Positions 45,929 through 56,434 of a DNA stretch of 64,000 nucleotides are shown here, piece by piece; the stretch's first letter is position 1, and each line of letters opens with the position of its first letter. Both the position numbers and the translations under genes were made by a program. The notes under the pieces were generated by a model. The model had not been told where the DNA came from. It saw only the letters and a program-made list of their open reading frames with translations, and searched no databases. The stretch spans positions 496,001 to 560,000 of the forward strand of contig NW_024881677.1 in NCBI RefSeq assembly GCF_019059575.1. Direction: 5' to 3'. This DNA comes from Amphibalanus amphitrite. Its lineage: Eukaryota > Arthropoda > Thecostraca > Balanomorpha > Balanidae.

Positions 45929-47225
45929 CACACTTTGACCATTTGCCCCAGTAGTCAAAATTCCTTAGCCGAGGCCCTGATTTACATCTTGCTGTCATGG
46001 CAAGATGCACAATTCAATTTTAGGCAGGCATTGAAAATTTGACGTTAATGGGATGATAAGGGCGTAAGATATCTGCGAAAAACAATGGGTTGGCGAAATT
46101 CGCCCCCCCCCCCCCCGCTTGCACTGTGCGTGTTGGTTGGCACGGTCCTGTCCCTTTTCATAAGGTTCAGGTGGCATCCTTCACCAATATTTTTGGCGCT
46201 CCTACACCCATGCGTAAAAGTAACCCTGTGTGAATGTTAAACATTGGGATTAGGGGATAGGTAGGTGATAGGGGATTCAAGCTCATGTTTGCGAGTACTT
46301 CAAAGTGACCATCCCCCCTTAACATTAGTTTTTGAGTTGAGACAGCCAAAATGGGGTCCCTGGCTTGCACTTACCGGTTTGAGCACTCTGACTCACAAGA
46401 TTGAGAAGTGCCTCAACACAAAAATATCTAATTTCAAAGTTGCAGCACTTCAATTCAGAGGGGCTAATGCATTAGAATCAGGGATGCGGAGCCGTGGAAA
46501 TTTCAGACAGCTTGGGCTCCGGCTCCAGCTTCCGAGAAAAATCAGCTCTGGCTCTGGCTCGGGGTGAAATGTCATGGCGGCTCCGGCTCCGGCTCCGGGC
46601 AAAAATGTGCTGGCTCTGGCTCCGGCTCTGCACCCCTGATTAGAATGCCCCCTCTGAATGTGTGATGTCAGTGCATATCTAACCATTTTAAATATTTTAC
46701 TAAAATGTTTGGTAGAAGTCGAACGCGGTCGGCGGCGGTGGTATATGCTGCTTTGCCCGCAACAAGTGCAGCACTTTCAAATAGTCACTAGGAACAGTGG
46801 AGATCCCAAAAGTAAACAAAAGTAAAAAGTATTATCTTGAAAACATGTGAATATTTTTCCATGAAATTTGGTAGATATTCGTTTTCACTCTTTCTGAACC
46901 GAGCGACATCACTTTTATGCAAATTCATTAACTTTTTGAAAATGGAGGGTCCCTTTGAGGCTAGTGACATACAACTTTTTTACCAATGCAAGCAAGCTTC
47001 CATGATATTGATTATTAGTGTATTGATTCACCAAAATATGTGACCTTCCACAGGTTGGAGGTGTGTCCCAGTTCGGACTGGTGAATGTGGACCATCTTCC
47101 GCGTGCTTCTCACTGACAGTGTCCGTCCATGCTCAATACATCCTAAACACCTGTTGGGAGCACTATGTCGCCATCCATCTCCACTACAGCCATGTTGCTC
47201 CATCAACCGTGACCATCCAGGTGTA
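45929..47225. other. 5' flank of Angel; no upstream coding exon recognised
   Basis: It holds a C-run at about 46104-46117 and the hAT MITE at 46479-46638. Two possible acceptors (CTTCCACAG at about 47045-47053, CCATCCAG near 47220) leave room for a non-coding first exon upstream. Confidence 0.4.
46479..46638. mobile_element. 160-bp hAT MITE with 8-bp target duplication
   Basis: The termini CAGGGATGCGGAGCC and (inverse) CAGGGGTGCAGAGCC are flanked on both sides by attagaat (46471-46478 and 46639-46646), a perfect 8-bp duplication. The interior is made of GGCTCC/GGCTCT hexamer words. CAGGG(A/G)TG termini with 8-bp duplications are characteristic of hAT elements. Confidence 0.87.
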
Positions 47226-47901
47226 ATGTCTGCGCAGCCAGAGGGCAAGGCGGATGTCGCAGATTCAGGCCATCAATTACTGGCTGTGACACCACCAAGG
47301 GCACTGGAACTGACGAGGAACGGGAACTCACCAACAGACAGCAGTGCTAGCCAAGCCATCCAGCAGGGAGAGACTCAGGTGAAGCTATCTGTCACCTCGC
47401 CAACCCGAGCTGTCCCGCCCAATCGGGATAGTCCCAAAAGAAAGGCAACGGACGATAGAAGGCCCTGGTCTGTATCCCCGCCAAGGAGTCAGCAGCAAGC
47501 AGCACGGGACGGGAGGGGGCCATCTATCGAGCGGACATCGGGTGGCTCCAGCACACCGCCACAGAAGAGTAGTCCCAAGCGGAAACGACAACAGTCGGAA
47601 TCAGCAGTAGACAATAAGATGTCTGGAAATATGTCCCATAAATTCCCGGCCGCTGAAAATCGGGACCGGGAAGCACTCCAGACTGCGGCTATGAAGCTTA
47701 TGGCAGCGTTGAAAAGAGCGGGGGAACGGTCAAACGCTTCAAGTGAACTGAACGTTGCTCAGAGGACCGGACAGGGGAGTCAGCAAACGGGGCCCAAAAT
47801 AAGACAGCAGGACATCGGCACACCGGGAACAGCACAGCAACAGCGTGGCGCGGATACGCATCGACTACAGAATGGTGCCCAACCGAAACAGAAACCACAA
47901 G
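47226..47901 (+). CDS. ANGEL: Angel-type nuclease exon 1 (disordered N-terminus)
   Basis: Angel proteins are CCR4-related exonuclease/endonuclease/phosphatase (EEP) enzymes; human ANGEL2 is known to be a 2',3'-cyclic phosphatase. This exon encodes residues 1-225 plus one base, from ATG 47226 (MSAQPEGKADVADSGH), and ends CAAG before donor GTATGC. It is low complexity, rich in S, P, Q, K, R, with nuclear-localisation-like KRKATDD and SPKRKRQQ. An in-frame ATG at 47085 exists, but the intervening translation looks non-coding. Eight exons (this one, then 48184, 48524, 48991, 49365, 49777, 50231, 51082) join in frame to about 637 residues. Human ANGEL2 has 544 and ANGEL1 670. The exon phases confirm the chain; the start is less certain. 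Confidence 0.8.
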
Positions 47902-48183
47902 GTATGCTTCCCTCTAGTGTTGAATCAAGTTTTAGATTGGTCTTTCAATGGTAATCAATGACGTATTACAGCTCTATCCATCCTGCAATGCCACATATCA
48001 TCGACATAATTTGTCATTTACATTACATTTGTATTTAATGATGCATTGCGGAAAGACGTATTTATTTTGATTTTGTTTCTGACTGGACCCATGCATACAA
48101 CGTGTGGTGTCGGAGGTAGGCGCTGCTCGTGCTCACGGCTCACATTTAAATTTAATGTCTGACCGCTAGCTGACTGTTTCCAG

Positions 48184-48267
48184 TGTCTGGGGAGGAGATG
48201 CTGGAGAATGTGAGGATCTGGGAGCCGGTGGCCTCTGCAGGTCGTCCTCCCCGACAACCGCCACCAG
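48184..48267 (+). CDS. ANGEL: Angel-type nuclease exon 2
   Basis: 84 nt, residues 226-253, acceptor TTTCCAG, donor GTACGT. It encodes VSGEEMLENVRIWEPV..., matching the short R-x-W-E-x-(I/V)-P segment that precedes the EEP domain in Angel proteins. Phase 1 at both ends. Confidence 0.82.
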
Positions 48268-48523
48268 GTACGTCCTTTACGTACTGTCAGCGCCTAACTG
48301 GGCTCAAAGTATCCCTATCTACGATGAGCAGCCACTCTTGAGCATTAGTAGGAGAAGTTGTTCTTCGACTTGTCGGAGTGGTCCTTCCATCAGTGAGTCT
48401 GGCGTGTATTCCACGACCACGAGCGGTTTACGGGTGATGGAATATAACAAAGGCAGTATTCCTGTCAGTCATTCAGACTGACCTGGGCGTTATTCTGACA
48501 CTTATCGCCTTTTATCGTCGCAG

Positions 48524-48681
48524 GCGCCGGACCTGAGTTCACGATGGTCTCGTACAACGTGCTCTCTCAGCACCTGTACGACCTCCATCCGGAGCTGTAC
48601 GTGGGCGCTCAGCGCGACCAGACGGACTGGGCGGTGCGCGCGCCGCGACTCTGGGACCAGCTGACCCGGCTCGGCGCGGAT
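48524..48681 (+). CDS. ANGEL: Angel-type nuclease exon 3 (start of EEP domain)
   Basis: 158 nt, residues 254-306. FTMVSYNVLSQHLYDLHPELY contains the SYN(I/V)L motif whose Asn (about residue 265) helps coordinate the catalytic magnesium in EEP nucleases. Acceptor TCGCAG, donor GTGAGT, exit phase 0. Confidence 0.93.
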
Positions 48682-48990
48682 GTGAGTGTGTGCTGCTGCG
48701 GCGGCGGCGGGGCGGCTGTGGATCATGGGAGGAGGGAGGGAGCGTAAGGTGGGGCGTATGGTAATTTATGGTAGCATCTCGTGGGAACATTGAATGACAG
48801 TTGCATCATTAAAGCTTCATAGTTCTGATTATACTCAAGTGACTACGGTCGCTACTTTCTTTGTCTTACTATTGTTTATTTTTAAGTGCATTTGCGCGTA
48901 TTTTAGGGCTGCTGTAGGTTAACACTATGTTTGTTCTAGGTTTACTCCATGTTGTCTGGCAGTTTTGTGGAAATTTTGTCACACTTTCAG

Positions 48991-49060
48991 ATAGTTTGTT
49001 TGCAAGAAGTGGAAGAGCGGGATTTACAGACATTTTGGATACCACGGTGTAGGCAAGAAG
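48991..49060 (+). CDS. ANGEL: Angel-type nuclease exon 4 (catalytic Glu)
   Basis: 70 nt, residues 307-329. IVCLQEVEERDLQTFWIPR holds the LQEV motif with the metal-binding Glu (about residue 312). Acceptor ACTTTCAG, donor GTGGGT. It is too short to stand out as an open frame. Confidence 0.9.
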
Positions 49061-49364
49061 GTGGGTGACTTTCTGTTGAGCTTAAAACACATTTGCTATT
49101 CTTATTTCCCATATGTTGACGAGCATTTTTGTGGATCACATGTTTACAGACTACAGAGTGTTTATTTTTTTTAGTTTTTGACATCTCTTTTTCATTATAA
49201 TTAGTCTGGACAATTTGATGTTACTTTCTGATCATTAGTTACTCGCCATCATACATGATAATTTATTACCAACCCTGCGATTTCCACAGCGCTCCGTCAT
49301 TTCGTGTCCAGCTTACGACGTTTCTCTTTAACTATCCTCTCACGCGACCCCGTCATTCCCCCAG

Positions 49365-49533
49365 GGTTCAACATCATCTTCAAGAAGCGGACCGGTAAGG
49401 ACAAGATGGACGGATGTGCGCTCATGTTCCGCGAGTCAGTGTTCACCCTGCAGGATGTGGCCACTGTCGAGTACATGCAGCCCGACTGCAAGGCGCTCGA
49501 CAGGGATAACGTCGGCATCGTCGCTCGACTTAG
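49365..49533 (+). CDS. ANGEL: Angel-type nuclease exon 5
   Basis: 169 nt, residues 330-386. FNIIFKKRTGKDKMDGCALMF and LDRDNVGIVARL match the (Y/F)KxRTGxxxDGCA(I/L)xF and DRDNVG motifs of Angel proteins. Acceptor CCCCCAG, donor GTGAGC. Relative to human proteins the join with exon 4 is a few residues short. Confidence 0.93.
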
Positions 49534-49776
49534 GTGAGCGTGGCGAGCAACACGCCGACCGGATTGCCTAGGAGGGCTGAACGGTGGCTGGTATAATTAA
49601 TACTGATGCCTTCATGAGCAGAGTGAATGCGTATTACAAACATATTCGAGTGCGATGTTCATTGTAAGTTCTGTTTGCATTTATTTCGCATTTAATGCTT
49701 GCTTGCCCATACATTTTCGTTAGCCGTCTCTGCTGCGGTAACCGTCTATATCATTGTGTCTCGCTGTCGTCTGCAG

Positions 49777-49963
49777 CGGCGCCGGCGGTGAGCTGGCGGT
49801 GGCCTGCACGCACCTGCTCTACAACCCGCGGCGACACGACGTCAAACTGGCCCAGGTGGCGCTGCTTCTGGCCGAACTGGACCGGCTGGCCTGGTGCGGC
49901 AGCCGCCAGACCTACCTGCCCATCCTGCTGGCGGGCGACCTCAACCTGGAGCCGCACTCGCCG
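49777..49963 (+). CDS. ANGEL: Angel-type nuclease exon 6 (HLLYNP and GDLN motifs)
   Basis: 187 nt, residues 386-448. It contains ACTHLLYNPRRHDVKLAQ and LLAGDLNLEPHSP; Asp 440 and Asn 442 are the catalytic pair, and His 398 and Asn 402 lie in the conserved HLLYNP. Acceptor CTGCAG, donor GTACGG, exit phase 0. Confidence 0.94.
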
Positions 49964-50230
49964 GTACGGAATCGGGGGGGGGGAGGAGAGAGTGCGGGTT
50001 CTTGGTGGACAGTGGGTTGTAGACTGGGCCGAGGGTGTACTAGGGGACATTGTGTCCTGGTGGATTTTTCTTTTGCCATTTTTTGCATAGTTATCCAGAA
50101 GTTATGCTAGTTTCAATTGCTTTGCTTCTTTTGCCTATTCGAAGCATGCCTCTCGTTTCGAATGTTTTGAACTTGCTAGTGGTAAAGATGTCGCATACCA
50201 TTTTACATTTGTCCTGTCCCCCGTTCCCAG

Positions 50231-50640
50231 GTATACCAGTTCCTCACGCGGGGCTGGCTGCAGTACGCCGGGATGTCGCGCAGGCAGCTGACGCCGTTCG
50301 GCGGTGGCGAGACCCTCCTCGGTCCTCTATTGCCGCCCCAGCTCGGCGTCACCGCCTACTGCCGGCACGTGGGTGTGCAGATGCGCCGCCTGTACGCACA
50401 GCTGTCAGAGAGCGAGCCGGAGCGACGCCGGGCCGAGCGACATATGCTGGCGGTGAGACACAGCGAGCACCGGCACGTGCCGCCACCGCTGCCGCTGCAG
50501 GAACTGACCTACGAGGCGTCGGCCGGGTTCCTGGCGCACGGTCTCCAGCTGGGGTCCGTGTACCGTCATGGACAGAGGAATAAACAGGAGGTGACTACTC
50601 AACAGCGTGAGTGGATTACGGTGGACTACATCTTCCAGAG
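50231..50640 (+). CDS. ANGEL: Angel-type nuclease exon 7
   Basis: 410 nt, residues 449-585. It starts VYQFLTRGWLQYAGMSRRQL (the Angel-typical 'L-x-x-G-x-L-x-Y-x-G' region), includes a charged variable insert (about residues 500-545), then LQLGSVY and EWITVDYIFQ, the (T/H)VDYIF motif of the domain. Acceptor TTCCCAG, donor GTGAGA. Confidence 0.93.
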
Positions 50641-51081
50641 GTGAGACTGAGGGAAGGGGACGTAAGAAACGGAGTAAGTGGGCTTCTGGCTAATGGCTGA
50701 TAACTTCTAGTCTATTTGTTAGGCACTGTTATGATTTCTGCTGTTTTCGGTTTTAACATTTCTATATCTATATCGATTTTTTTCGACTGGTTTTGTAACA
50801 TTTATCATTTAACATTCCTATAGTGATGCTTTGCCTGGTTGGTTTCGTAAAATTTATCGCAGCTCACATGAACCGGCTTCTTTGGCTGAGCACGTGGGTC
50901 CTGCGACCCCCTCCCGTCCACCGTTGGCTGCTCGCCAATCGATCTGTGCCCCGTGGTTTGCGACCGTTATTATTCGCTCATTTGGCTGCCCGAGTACCAC
51001 CGCCTGCTGCCGGCCCCCTGCAGCGTTCCCTGACTACCCTCCCCTGACGGCGCCCCCTCTGACACACACCTCTCCCTACAG

Positions 51082-51241
51082 CGTGTCGCCGCCTCCGGGC
51101 TCGGCGCGGCTCGAGCTGACCTCTCGGTTCGCGCTGCCCACCGCCGCCGTGTGCCGGAAACTGCAGCCGTACCCGAGCGCCGCGCTGCCCTCCGATCACC
51201 TGCCGTTGGCTGCTCGGTTCCGACTGGTACCGCCTAGATAG
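51082..51241 (+). CDS. ANGEL: Angel-type nuclease exon 8 (C-terminus)
   Basis: 160 nt, residues 585-637, stop TAG at 51239-51241. ALPSDHLPLAARFRL holds the invariant SDH (Asp 623, His 624) that completes the EEP active site. Acceptor CCCTACAG. No poly(A) signal was obvious immediately downstream. Confidence 0.93.
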
Positions 51242-52685
51242 AACGGAGGATCGGGGGGAAGTGACGAGCTGTGTACCTGAGCTGTGTCGATTCGGGGCGA
51301 TCCGGCTGCCTTAGTGGGTCTGATGAAACTAGAATGATAATCTGGCGAACGAACTGAGAGTGACAGTGTAAATGCGTTTGTGTTTTGACTGGATGGTTAA
51401 CAGTCAGCTCGGAGATGCGACTGTTAATGTGTGTTGTGCAATGTGCACTGGAAATGGTAGTGAGGATGTTTCCTACTTCTTTCAAGAGGTACTTTTCATT
51501 GGTACAAGTTTTGAAACGTCGGTGCAACAGTTTAGTGCAACTGTATGGAAGGATGTGGACTTTCGTGAAGCTCAGCGCAGTTTATGTTGTGTGTGTGCTC
51601 TGTCTTCTCCATGCCCTTCCATCCTTTCTTTGGAAGAGGGACAGACGGTTTTCGCAATTTTATAGTACCCAGAAGGTTGTCTGGTTTTAAACGTTTGCAC
51701 ATCAGGGCAAATGAGAGTCAACTTCAAACGACGTGTGACAGTTTCAGAATAGTTTTTCATACGTTGACTCAAGTAATTCATGATGCCTCGCAACTCATGA
51801 ATACAATGTGATCTAATAACTACCCGCGTTTTGGATTTGCACAGTGGTGCTAAACCAGTCGGTGATTATTGGACTCAGTCGAAACTACGGACTTGTAAAA
51901 GTTGAAAGTGACCTCGCGTAAGGCGAAGCTCTGGCCTCTGACCTAATGCCACGTTTCGTCAGACATCGTGGCTCTTATACTTGTTTGTTTTGTTTTGTTG
52001 GGTTAGGCCCTTTCGGTCGACAAGACCATTGCAGAGCCGGAAGGATGATAGGAATTAGGGGGAGACATTGGTCTGGGCAGGCACCCTAGTGAGTCGCCGG
52101 GGCTGAGCCCGTCCAGAGGACAGGCCACCCAGCCCCAAGGCACTCACTGCACCCGGCTACGAGGTGCGCTCCCTCGGGAGCAGCGGTGCCGCTCCAAGGG
52201 AGCAGCCCGCATGAGATAAAGTTGCCTGTCCAGCCCGGAGGGGGGTTGCGGCGTGGAGGAGAAGGATTTCAGTATCCTGAGGATAGAAGCACGGAACAGT
52301 GGCTCTTATACGTTTCCTGTGTGTCCTGGTTCCTGTCGAATCTGGCTATGCAGGAAGTTTCGGTCGGTGTTCAACTGATACAGGGCGCTGTACGGTCGCC
52401 GTTTTCTAATGCTGATAAAAACCTTTACCAAGACTGGCATACCCACTTACGATTTTAGGACTGTACCCATTCCGACGAAAATCTCATCCGCAACTTCGTG
52501 ATGCGTCCAGCCTGCCTAATAGACCGTAAAATAACTCGAAGCTTCAGAACGTGTTGAAAACTTCATTCCACATCGTTAAATCCTCAATGCTAGTGACACA
52601 GCATATCAACGATTTTTGTTTGAGGGAGAAGAATGACAAGTTCACAACGGTCGTAACAAACATTTCTTGTCACATTGAGCTGCAT
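51242..52685. other. 3' flank of Angel; no gene recognised
   Basis: The block 51985-52290 (GGGTTAGGCCCTTTCGGTCG... to GGGAGCAGCC) looks like a repeat consensus but no second copy lies in this window. Confidence 0.4.
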
Positions 52686-53746
52686 TTACCCTCGCCGGAC
52701 CTATTGGTTTTCTACATACGCGCCGGCCGAGGGGATGGGGGGGGGGGGGCCGCGGGTACGACCCCCCCCCCCTTCGCCGTTTCGCCCCTGGTGGAGCTAG
52801 CGCGTCGCGGAAATAACGAGCGTGTGCGCCGTTACGAGACGCAGAGATTGATACCCGATTTTAAGGTCCTAGGTCAACCGGTGACCTCTGAGGTCAGGTC
52901 AAGTGCCCCAAGGTACGATTCAGTTTCTGATACGATTCAGTTTCTAACTTCGCAAAAACGGCCGCAGAGCCCCGATTTTGACAGCATCGTGTTCGCCTCG
53001 CTCAGGCGCGTCGAATGATATACTTTTTGTTTGGGTCAGGTCAACTTGGGGTGTTGACCTTAGGTCACGGTCAGGTCAGCGCCCCCAGGTCACGAAGCTG
53101 GTAGAAAGAGGTCATGTCGCATATCATTCGATTCGGCAGGTCTTTCTGAGTTCATTGGTGGCTTTCCCGACTCGCTAGCTCAATTTGATCGGGAGTTATT
53201 GACGAAAAACTAATATGACCTTGATGACGTCATAAATCACGTCACGCAAGGTCAACATTGCAATAGCGACGCATCTAACCTTGCAAGGAGTGCATCAAAT
53301 CACGATTTTGTGTGCTTGAGATAGTTGGAGATCGTTCCCGGCACCAGAATAGCAGTTTGTATTTTCCCCCATTGACTTATAATGGTAAGGTCACGAAAAT
53401 GACCTGACCTCATATGACCTGTAGGAATCCGAGACATGCAAGTTGTGAGACTCGTAATGGATACTAGATCCTGCAAGTTTTATTTCCCTGTGAAAGCTCC
53501 TCTGGCAGTGAGGGCGTTGCGAAGCTGGACATCTGAAGACCGTGCAGAGGTTCACTTATGACGTCACAGGTCAGTGACCTAACCTGACCCGAAAATGCCG
53601 TTGGTGTCAAAAGATCCGGCTTGAATCAAAGGTCAGGTGTGCCATGTTTCAGCTCTCTATCGCCAGCGTGTTCGGAGCTATCGCGAAAAAAACTATGGGG
53701 GGGAGGCGGCACCCGCCCCCCTCCCCCCTCGGCCGGCGAGGGTTAA
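52686..53746. mobile_element. TTAA-flanked element, CCCTCGCCGG family, copy D
   Basis: The left end is TTTACCCTCGCCGG (one A of TTAA lost) and the right end is CCGGCGAGGGTTAA (TTAA 53743-53746). It is highly similar throughout to 55399-56434. Subterminal hairpins lie at about 52736-52772 (GGGT-ACG-ACCC core) and about 53697-53727. The interior has many AGGTCA/TGACCT words and a TGACGTCA region. No coding capacity. Confidence 0.8.
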
Positions 53747-54460
53747 CCCGCGCCCCGTAGGGCTACCGGCGGACCCTACCACCCGTAGGGGGAGCCTTTT
53801 CGGCCCCCCCCCCCTAAGATCTCGGAAATTTACTGGTTGATTTTCAAAATTCAAACGGCGTTCGATAGCCCCACCCGGGAACTACCTTGTGACCAAATTT
53901 CATTGACCTAGGTCAAACCGATGACGTCACAGGTCAGGTCAAAGGTCGGATTTTCACCGTTCACAAGCATTTCAAGAAATGTGTTGTGAAATCGAGTAAA
54001 TTGGTAATTTATTGAAAACCATCGATGGTACACTCGGGGGCAGATTGACGTTCCACCACTCCAAACCCATCGGGCGATCCCATGGCTCAGCACTGACTGC
54101 TGCCAGTGGCAGCACTGGCAGCACTGGCACTGGCAGGCAGTGCTGAGCAGTGCTGAAGGCAGGCAACACTGGCAGCAGCCAGTGCTGAGCCATGGGATCG
54201 CCCGATTGGTTTGGAGTGGTGGAACATCAATCTGCCCCCGAGTGTACATTGTTCGTCAAACACATACCTTGCTATCTGAGGTCACTGATACCAGGTCAGG
54301 TCACAGCGAGGTCAGGTCACCGGGGGTCACAATATGGAAGTGTCAATATGAAAGGGGTCCTGAAAGTTTGGTAGCGATATCTCCAGCCGTTTAGGAGATA
54401 TTGACGGAAAAGGACGGGGGGGGGGGCGTTTCGGCCCCCTCCCCTTTCGGCTTTCCCAAA
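53743..54460. mobile_element. TTAA element F, 3'-truncated, abutting copy D
   Basis: It begins TTAACCCGCGCCCCGTAGGG, sharing its TTAA with the end of copy D. A left hairpin (GGGGGAGCC-TTTTC-GGCCCCC, about 53787-53814) and a right one (about 54415-54452) are present, but no closing GCGGGTTAA is found. AGGTCA words occur at 53909-53946 and 54295-54320. The hairpin MITE 54031-54244 is inserted in it. Confidence 0.62.
54031..54244. mobile_element. 214-bp hairpin MITE with TA flanks
   Basis: The arms of about 70 bp are inverted repeats starting CACTCGGGGGCAGATTGA (left) and ending TCTGCCCCCGAGTG (right), with TA outside each (54029-54030 and 54245-54246). The centre is a run of GGCAGCACTGGCA-type repeats. 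It could fold into one long hairpin. TA flanks suggest Tc1/mariner-type mobilisation. Confidence 0.82.
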
Positions 54461-55398
54461 TATCACTGATTAGTTTCCGTTTAGCGAGCTCAGTAAAGGC
54501 GAGAGAATCTCCAAGCTGACTAGCTAACAAACGGTACGCTAGATCTTGGTACGCCAAGCTGCCCTGAAGGGTGAGCAACAGCAACAGCCGATAGGTCACA
54601 TGGCTCGCGACGGCTTACCAGCACGTTTGATCGGAGCTATGGTGACATGCGGTAGCGCAGCTGAGGGGGGACGGGTCAAAACTGACAGACGTAGTTCATA
54701 GACCACGAGCTATCGTTATTTCACGCCATCAAATAAGTCACGATATCATCACACCTACCAAACAGTTTTTAACTCCAAAGTAAGAGGTAATGAGATGTAT
54801 TGTAACAGGGGCTCCGCCACAGGGGGGTACGCGGGGGTCCGGACCCCCTCAATAATTCCCATGGGGGGTACAGTACCCCCCAATATTCCGAATACCTGTA
54901 ACCTTGTTTTGCGTTAGAATGACTAAATCATTCACAGAATGTGTTGAATAATTTAATTAGAATGTGTTGATGGTCGCAAAGCTAAGGAATTTAAGATCTA
55001 GAAATGTAGGGAAACACGAAGATGTTGTGACACACGAAGTGCTCTGCTCAACAATCGCCGACCTATATTTATGGGAGTGTCATTATTCTACCATTTTGTT
55101 ATTACTATGAATGCGTTTAAGATTGCTAGGATTAACTTAGCATGCTAGAATTTGGCAATAATTTCGTGAGAGGGGTCCAGCTTGCAGGACACCTCCTAGA
55201 CACAACACCCGCCCCAAAAGAGCTTCAAATCGATCTGAGAACCCTCTTCCCATGTGAGATCACCCGATAGTGTATATATGTGTGTGTGGGGGGGGGGGGG
55301 GTAAGCCGGTCTTTCGAGCACCATACTAGTCTGAGAGCCTAATGCGCTGTCTGATGGCTAACACCGCCCTTGGAGCGCGCAAAAGCGGCCTCCTTTCC
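54461..55398. other. Intergenic; no gene recognised
   Basis: AT-rich, with repeated GGGGGTCCGGACCCCC- and GGGGGGTACAGTACCCCC-type palindromic words at about 54832-54882 and a G-run at 55288-55301. Confidence 0.45.
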
Positions 55399-56434
55399 TT
55401 AACCCTCGCCGGACCTATTGGTTTTCTACATACGCGCCGGCCGAGGGGGGGGGGGCGGGTACGACCCCCCCCTCGCCGTTTCGCCCCTGGTGGAGCTAGC
55501 GCGTCGCGGAAAAAACGAGCGTGTGCGCCGTTACGAGACGCAGAGATTGGTACCCGATTTTAAGGTCCTAGGCCAACCGGTGACCTCTGAGGTCAGGTCA
55601 AGTGCCCCAGGGTACGGTTCAGTTTTTGGTGAATAACTTCGCAAAAAACGGCCGCAGAGCCGCGATTTTGGCAGCATCGTGTTCGCCTCGCTCAGGTGCG
55701 TCGAATGATATACTTTTTGTTCGGGTCAGGTCAACTTAGGGCGTTGACCTCAGGTCAAGGTCAGGTCAGCACCCCCAGGTCACGAAGTTGGTCGAAAGAG
55801 GTCATGTCGCATATCATTCGATTCGGCAGGTCTTCCTGAGTCCATTGGTGGCTTTCTCGACTCGCTAGCTTAATTTGATCGGGAGTTATTGACGAAAAAC
55901 TAATTTGACCTTGATGACGTCATAAATGACGTCACGAAAGGTCAACATTGCAAAAGTGACGCATCTAACCTTGCAAGGAGTGCATAAAATCACGATTCTG
56001 TGTGCTTGAGATAGTTGGAGATCCTTCCCGGCGCCAGAATAGCAGTTTTCATTTTTCCCCATTGACTTATAATGGTGAGGTCACGAAAATGACCTGACCT
56101 CATATGACCTTTAGGAAAAATCCGAGATATACAAGTTGTGAGACTCATAATGGATACTAGATCCTGCAAGTTTCATTTCCCTGTGACATCTCCTCTGGCA
56201 GTGAGGGCGTTGCGAAGTTGCGACATCTGAAGACCGTGCAGAGGTTCACTTATGACGTCATAGGTCAGTGACCTGACCTGACCCAAAAATGCGGTTGGTG
56301 TCAAAAGATGCGGCTTGGATCAAAGGTCAGGTATGCCAAGTTTTAGCTCTCTATCGCCGGCGTGTTCGGAGCTATCGCGAAAAAACCCTATGGGGGGGCG
56401 GCACCCGCCCCCCCCCTCGGCCGGCGAGGGTTAA
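55399..56434. mobile_element. TTAA-flanked element, CCCTCGCCGG family, copy E (intact ends)
   Basis: Perfect TTAA at both ends, termini TTAACCCTCGCCGG and CCGGCGAGGGTTAA. It is 1036 bp and colinear with copy D. Hairpins lie at about 55446-55474 (GGGT-ACG-ACCC) and about 56391-56417 (GGCGG/CCGCC). AGGTCA/TGACCT occurs well over a dozen times (clusters at 55578-55598, 55724-55795, 56078-56110, 56260-56335). It lacks any transposase. Confidence 0.83.

Noticed and set aside
47085-47225. Upstream in-frame ATG for the Angel gene
   Set aside because: The extra 47 residues look like untranslated sequence (Cys/His/Pro scattered, no family similarity). ATG 47226 starts the compositionally uniform disordered region. 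Not excluded, only less likely.
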